Source of the DNA: Sphingomonas sp. 32-62-10
Lineage (GTDB): Bacteria > Pseudomonadota > Alphaproteobacteria > Sphingomonadales > Sphingomonadaceae
Reading direction: 5' to 3'
DNA length: 18,460 bases
Assembly (NCBI GenBank): GCA_002280555.1
Contig: NCEE01000003.1
Coordinates: forward strand, 1 to 18,460
Both the position numbers and the translations under genes were made by a program. The notes beneath the pieces are model-generated. The model did no database searches. It had not been told where the DNA came from and saw nothing but the letters and a program-made list of their open reading frames with translations. Within the stretch, counting starts at the first letter, position 1; each line of letters starts with the position of its first letter. Below are positions 14,623 to 18,460 of the stretch, piece after piece.

Positions 14623-15612
14623 TCAGCACCACTGCAGTCCGGTCGCCTGCATCAGGCCTTTGATGTACCCAATCGTGTAGACCATCCCCTCAGGCTCATA
14701 GCCAACGCTGACGCCGCCCTCGAAACTTTGGGGCGTCGGCGCGCCTACCATCGAAGGCGCATGATCGGGGCGCAGATAGCCGTCGAAGCCGATGTCCCGA
14801 TAGGCGCGGACCATCGCCGCCATGTCAGTGTCACCGGATTCGGGAAAGGTTTCGACGAAATCGGTCCAGATGCCTTTCACGTCGCGGATATGGACGTAGA
14901 AAATCTTGTTCTGCGCGCCGAAGCGTCGCACCAGCGCCTCCACATCCTCACCCATCGTCTTGTAGGTCGCCTGGCAAAAGGTGAGGCCGTGCATCGGGCT
15001 ATCGACCAGATCGAGCGCGCGCTGGCTGGCATCCGCGTTGATAAAGATGCGCGCAATGCCGCGGATCATCGGTGCGGGCGGATCATCAGGATGCATCGCC
15101 ATTCGCACCCCGGCATCCTCGGCCGCCGGAATCACGCGCTGGATGAAGTAGTTATAGTTGTCCCATAAGGCATCGGCATCGAGCGTGACGGGCGTGTCGA
15201 GCTCCCCCTCATCGGCATGGGTATAGCCGGTCGTCGTCGCGCCGCCGCGATCGGCGATGTTCAGCCGGTTGCGCAGCCAGCCGAGCGGCATGAAATTATA
15301 GCAAAGCAAATCGATCCCGCAGCGGCCCATATTCTGGAGCATCCGCTTGTACAGCTCGATATCATCATCGCGCCCGGGCTGGCCGAGCTTGATACGGGTC
15401 ATGTCGAACTGGTCGCCCTCCATCCCCGCAATCCGGAAACCGCCCTCGGCATAACGATCGACCTCCGAACGAAGGCTGTCATAATCCCAGGGCGGCAGCT
15501 TGCCGGTAAGTTCAGGTGCAAGTTTGGCAATCACATGGCGGATACCCATCTGGCTGGCGAGCGGCCAGCGGCGATCGACCGCTGGAGGAATGAGCATCGT
15601 CAGCTTGATCAT
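14623..15612 (-). CDS. Mannonate dehydratase (UxuA)-like protein with complete metal site
   Basis: 329-residue TIM-barrel protein. Metal-site residues are all present in family context: His174 (MHPDDPP), Cys213 (LTFCQAT), His241 (YVHIRDVKG) and Asp283 (RPDHAP), plus GxxYTIGYIKGL near the C-terminus. The family reaction is D-mannonate to 2-keto-3-deoxy-D-gluconate. Slightly shorter than the E. coli enzyme (about 394), within the range of short UxuA relatives. Start at ATG 15612; the frame begins directly with a first beta-strand-like MIKLTMLIPP. It lies 53 bases downstream of the TonB-dependent receptor on the same strand with a terminator-like hairpin between, so it is probably expressed by readthrough or from its own promoter. 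It is a paralogue of the gene at 11589-12722. It is the likelier of the two to be a true dehydratase. Confidence 0.88.
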   Translation of the reverse strand: MIKLTMLIPPAVDRRWPLASQMGIRHVIAKLAPELTGKLPPWDYDSLRSEVDRYAEGGFRIAGMEGDQFDMTRIKLGQPGRDDDIELYKRMLQNMGRCGIDLLCYNFMPLGWLRNRLNIADRGGATTTGYTHADEGELDTPVTLDADALWDNYNYFIQRVIPAAEDAGVRMAMHPDDPPAPMIRGIARIFINADASQRALDLVDSPMHGLTFCQATYKTMGEDVEALVRRFGAQNKIFYVHIRDVKGIWTDFVETFPESGDTDMAAMVRAYRDIGFDGYLRPDHAPSMVGAPTPQSFEGGVSVGYEPEGMVYTIGYIKGLMQATGLQWC

Positions 15613-15634
15613 CGAACCGCCACCACAAAAATAA

Positions 15635-15659
15635 GGTGGCGAGCATGGAGCTCGCCACC
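15635..15659 (-). terminator. Intrinsic-terminator-like hairpin between the TonB receptor and the UxuA-like gene
   Basis: Read on the minus strand: stem GGTGGCGAGC, loop of five, GCTCGCCACC (10 perfect pairs, GC-rich), followed at once by TTATTTTTG. This is a classic rho-independent terminator shape, six bases past the receptor stop (15666-15668) and 22 bases before the next ATG (15612). It would make the receptor transcript end there, or act as a partial barrier that keeps the downstream dehydratase lower than the receptor. Confidence 0.75.
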
Positions 15660-15665
15660 CCCAGA

Positions 15666-18460
15666 TCAGAACTTTGCCGACACGCCTGCGTAAACGAACC
15701 GGCCACGCACATCATATAGACCACCGATCACATTCTCGGTCGAGGTCCGCGCTGGTGGTGATACGATCGGCGGCTGGCGATCAAACAAGTTGGTCGCACC
15801 AAGCGTAAAGCTGAACCGGTCGCTCAGATTAAAAGCAATCTGGCCATCACTGATCCAGTAATCACCGATCCGGTTGTTCGCCAGCAGCGCCCCGGTTGCC
15901 GTCGTGTCGGAGACCGATGGCGACAGGTAACGCGTGTCAAGGCTCAGGCTCACCTTCGAAACGGTGTAGGTGCCGCCAAACTGGAAGCGATGGCGGAAAT
16001 CGCCGACCTGTCCAACGCGATCATCGAGTGCCGCCCCAGCCCGGGCGACGAAATCATGCTGAAGCAACAAAGCGTAGTTCGCGCGCAAATCAAGACGTCC
16101 CGGCACACCGCTGAACACGCGATCCGGCTTGAAACCATAGTTGAACTGCACATCGATGCCCGAAAGCTGCTCGGTCGCGGCGTTGAACAACTGGTTCTGT
16201 ACGCCGAGCAACTGTCCGTTCACCGGATCGCGTTGAACGCGGCTGCAAAAAACCGCTGGCAGGTTTGGCTGATCATAGCATTGGTTGATCGTGTCCTGCA
16301 CGGCCAGAGCCGAGATAACGTTGTCGATTTTGATATTGTAGTAATCGACGGAGAGCGACAGCCCGGTCAGTGCGCCCGAAGGCGTGAAGACGACGCCGCC
16401 AGTATAGGTAAATGCCGCTTCTGCGTCGAGATTTGCGTTGCCCGAGTTGATCGAGACCAATGTACCACGCTGGGCCTGGGTTTGATCAAGCGTGGCTGCG
16501 AGCGCGCCAAGCTGCGCGTTACAATTCGCCAGACGGTTCCCCGTTCTTGCAATCGGCCGACCAAAATCATCGACCGTGTCGCACGGATCGAAAGAGGCGG
16601 CATTGGCGCGACCGACGGGTGCGAACAATTCGTTGATGTTTGGCGCGCGCACCGCCGTGCCGGTCGTGCCCCGGATGCGGATGGCATCATTGACCTGCCA
16701 ATCGCCGCGCACATTCCACGAAAACTCGTTGCCAACCGTGGTGTAATCGCTGAAGCGAACGGCGGCACCAAAGGCAAGCGACTTGAAAAAGGGCTTGTCC
16801 TTCAGCACGGGCACGCGCAATTCGGCAAACTGTTCGGTCACCGAATAACTGCCGTCAGCCCCATCGAGGAAGCGGACCGAGCTCGAACGATCGAGATAAG
16901 ATGGTGCCGGATCGATCCGTGACGATTCCCGGCGATATTCGGCCCCCAGCACGACGCTGACGGGTCCAGCCGGCAGATTGAAAACCTCGCCGCTGACAAA
17001 GCCCGAGACGACGGTCTGTTTCGCATCGGTAAGCGAGATGGAAGGGATCGTCGCATAGTTCAGGAACGCCTGACTTACCGAACCCACGCCAAACACGTTG
17101 AGCGGGATGCAGCCAAGGGCAACGAAGCGGGGATCGGCGCAGCTATCATCTGCCAGATTGCCCGGCGTACCGTTGTTGTTGACGTTCACCGCTGCCGCCA
17201 GCCGGAAGCGATCGAGAACGCCCGTTTCGGTCTGCGCGGACTTCACATTGCCATATTGGTAATAGCCATCATACGACCAGGTGCCGAAAAGATTGCCGCG
17301 AACACCGCCCAGGATGCGGAACGTGTCGCGCTCGACATCAATGAAGCGCGGGCCTTGCTCCGTGAAGCGACGGTTGACCTGCACACCTGCCGCCGGAATC
17401 GCCCCGATCGTTGGGATCAGTGGGAGCAGGAACGGGTTATTGGCCGGAATCAGCGGACCATCAGCAGGTGCTTCGAAGGGCGTACCGAAGCGGGGAAGCC
17501 CCTGGAAGAAGATGACCTGTGGCTCGATCTGCATGCTGGTCTTGGCGTTCGCATAGCTGCTCTCGAGATAGGCCTCCGCCGTAAACCCGTCACCATCGAC
17601 CAGTTTATAGCTAGTGTTGAACGATGCGATGTAGCGTTCATTGGCAGCCTGCTGGCTGCGGATAGGTGAGCGCTGGAAAAAAGTCTCCGAAATCGGCGCG
17701 GTGGCGGCTGGGACCAGCTGATTGGCCGAATTGAAAATGAAGATGCCGTTGGCACCGCCAGTGATACGCCCGCCCGGAATGCCGCTTGAGCCTCCAAGGC
17801 CGTTCTGCAGATTGTTGATCGCATCGAGCTGGCCGTAAGGCCGGTCGCCGAGCAGAAAGCCGTCCGATTTGTAATATTCGGCACCAACCACGAAATGTCC
17901 GCGATCATCAGCAAATTTGCTGCCGAGTAATGCCGTAAGCTGGCGCTCGCCCGCATCGCCGCGATCGCTAATGCCGCCGCGCGCACCCAGGCGCAGGCCT
18001 TCGAAATCGGTCTTGAGAATGATATTGACCACGCCGCTGACCGCGTCCGCGCCGTAAATGGCCGAGGCAGCCCCGGTGACCACGTCAAGCTGCTTGATCA
18101 TCGAGCCCGGAAGCGAATTGAGATCGACCGACGACGTACCGGGATCACCGCCGATGTGCCGTCGACCATTGACGAGTACCAGCGTGCGCTGAACACCAAG
18201 ATTGCGCAGGTTGATGAGTTCAACGCCGGTATTGAACCCTGCGTTCGCGGTTGCCTGACTCTGGCCAGCATTGGTGAGCGCGTTGCCGAATTGTGGCAAA
18301 TCATTCAGCGCGTCGCTGATGAGCACGTCGCCTTTCCGTGCGAAATCAGCTTCGCTAAGCGACTGGAGCGGTGCTTCCGATTTGAGGTTGGGTTGCTTGA
18401 TGCGGCTGCCCGTCACCAGAATGTCCGGCTCGGCAGACGTCGCCTCGGTATCGGCAGGCG
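15666..18460 (-). CDS. TonB-dependent outer-membrane receptor (N-terminal end beyond right edge)
   Basis: 930 residues are visible; the signal peptide and probable TonB box lie beyond base 18460. The visible start reads PADTEATSAEPDILVTGSRIK, the usual VTGSRI onset of sphingomonad and Caulobacter receptors, so the GTG at 18416 is only a codon, not the start. The plug domain (about 15-165) has NLRNLGVQRTLVLVNGRR, IYGADAVSGVVNIILK and neighbours. The rest is a 22-strand-type barrel with aromatic alternation, FRIRGTTGTAVRAPNINELFAP, and a C-terminal strand ending in Phe (YAGVSAKF). Paired Cys occur in putative surface loops (DSCADPRF...LGCIPL; FDPCDT...ANCNAQ; QCYDQPN...FCSRV), suggesting loop disulphides. 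Likely role: TonB-energised uptake of the oligosaccharide or glycoside that feeds this locus. A C-terminal Phe is expected for Bam assembly. Confidence 0.93.
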   Translation of the reverse strand, partial: PADTEATSAEPDILVTGSRIKQPNLKSEAPLQSLSEADFARKGDVLISDALNDLPQFGNALTNAGQSQATANAGFNTGVELINLRNLGVQRTLVLVNGRRHIGGDPGTSSVDLNSLPGSMIKQLDVVTGAASAIYGADAVSGVVNIILKTDFEGLRLGARGGISDRGDAGERQLTALLGSKFADDRGHFVVGAEYYKSDGFLLGDRPYGQLDAINNLQNGLGGSSGIPGGRITGGANGIFIFNSANQLVPAATAPISETFFQRSPIRSQQAANERYIASFNTSYKLVDGDGFTAEAYLESSYANAKTSMQIEPQVIFFQGLPRFGTPFEAPADGPLIPANNPFLLPLIPTIGAIPAAGVQVNRRFTEQGPRFIDVERDTFRILGGVRGNLFGTWSYDGYYQYGNVKSAQTETGVLDRFRLAAAVNVNNNGTPGNLADDSCADPRFVALGCIPLNVFGVGSVSQAFLNYATIPSISLTDAKQTVVSGFVSGEVFNLPAGPVSVVLGAEYRRESSRIDPAPSYLDRSSSVRFLDGADGSYSVTEQFAELRVPVLKDKPFFKSLAFGAAVRFSDYTTVGNEFSWNVRGDWQVNDAIRIRGTTGTAVRAPNINELFAPVGRANAASFDPCDTVDDFGRPIARTGNRLANCNAQLGALAATLDQTQAQRGTLVSINSGNANLDAEAAFTYTGGVVFTPSGALTGLSLSVDYYNIKIDNVISALAVQDTINQCYDQPNLPAVFCSRVQRDPVNGQLLGVQNQLFNAATEQLSGIDVQFNYGFKPDRVFSGVPGRLDLRANYALLLQHDFVARAGAALDDRVGQVGDFRHRFQFGGTYTVSKVSLSLDTRYLSPSVSDTTATGALLANNRIGDYWISDGQIAFNLSDRFSFTLGATNLFDRQPPIVSPPARTSTENVIGGLYDVRGRFVYAGVSAKF

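Noticed and set aside
18414..18416. GTG at 18416 as the start of the TonB receptor
   Set aside because: The frame stays open to the window edge and reads the typical ...PDILVTGSRI lead-in; a signal peptide must lie further upstream.
1..18460. tRNA, rRNA, CRISPR array, insertion sequence or prophage signals
   Set aside because: Read through both strands: no array of direct repeats, no transposase or integrase motif, and no rRNA or tRNA signature was recognised.

Overview
This window looks like chromosomal DNA of a sphingomonad (Alphaproteobacteria, Sphingomonadales). Evidence: GC-rich coding with strong third-position bias; the gene order dusB-ntrB-ntrC-ntrY; a fused ispDF; a lipA-ratA pair facing a short cinA; and a long TonB-dependent receptor of the type that is abundant in this order. 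The assignment is from gene content and order only.

Left half (about 1-9,060), housekeeping and regulation. On the minus strand lies the nitrogen-control block: dusB (broken), ntrB, ntrC and the 5' part of ntrY, which runs off the left edge. Divergent from it on the plus strand are ispDF (two steps of the MEP isoprenoid pathway), a small secreted protein of unknown function and a frameshifted cinA. lipA and ratA/Coq10-like come in on the minus strand, and ratA overlaps the cinA tail. A beta-carbonic anhydrase is divergent from lipA. Two normally intact genes are broken here: dusB has lost about 78 codons, including the segment that holds its catalytic cysteine, and cinA carries a 4-bp tandem AAGG duplication.

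Right half (about 9,190-18,460), a putative sugar-acid uptake and catabolism locus. It holds an MFS transporter (minus), a divergent SMP-30/gluconolactonase-like lactonase (plus), and a plus-strand operon of a UxuA-like mannonate dehydratase homologue, a leaderless solute-binding-protein-like protein and an SDR dehydrogenase. Convergent to these are a second UxuA-like protein and a TonB-dependent receptor that runs off the right edge, with an intrinsic-terminator-like hairpin between them. An inferred route: the receptor imports a glycoside or sugar acid across the outer membrane, the MFS carrier moves it across the inner membrane, and the lactonase, dehydrogenase and dehydratases convert lactone to aldonate or uronate to a 2-keto-3-deoxy acid. 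The true substrate cannot be read from the sequence. No regulator, kinase or aldolase is present here.

The most interesting signals are: (i) two diverged UxuA paralogues in one locus, one of which has Gly where the other has the expected metal-ligand Asp; (ii) a binding-protein fold with no signal peptide and no ABC partners inside a catabolic operon; (iii) an imperfect 14-bp inverted repeat ahead of the operon whose core recurs in the MFS/lactonase divergent promoter; (iv) the two independent gene lesions around ispDF. No tRNA, rRNA, CRISPR array, insertion sequence or attachment site was recognised.
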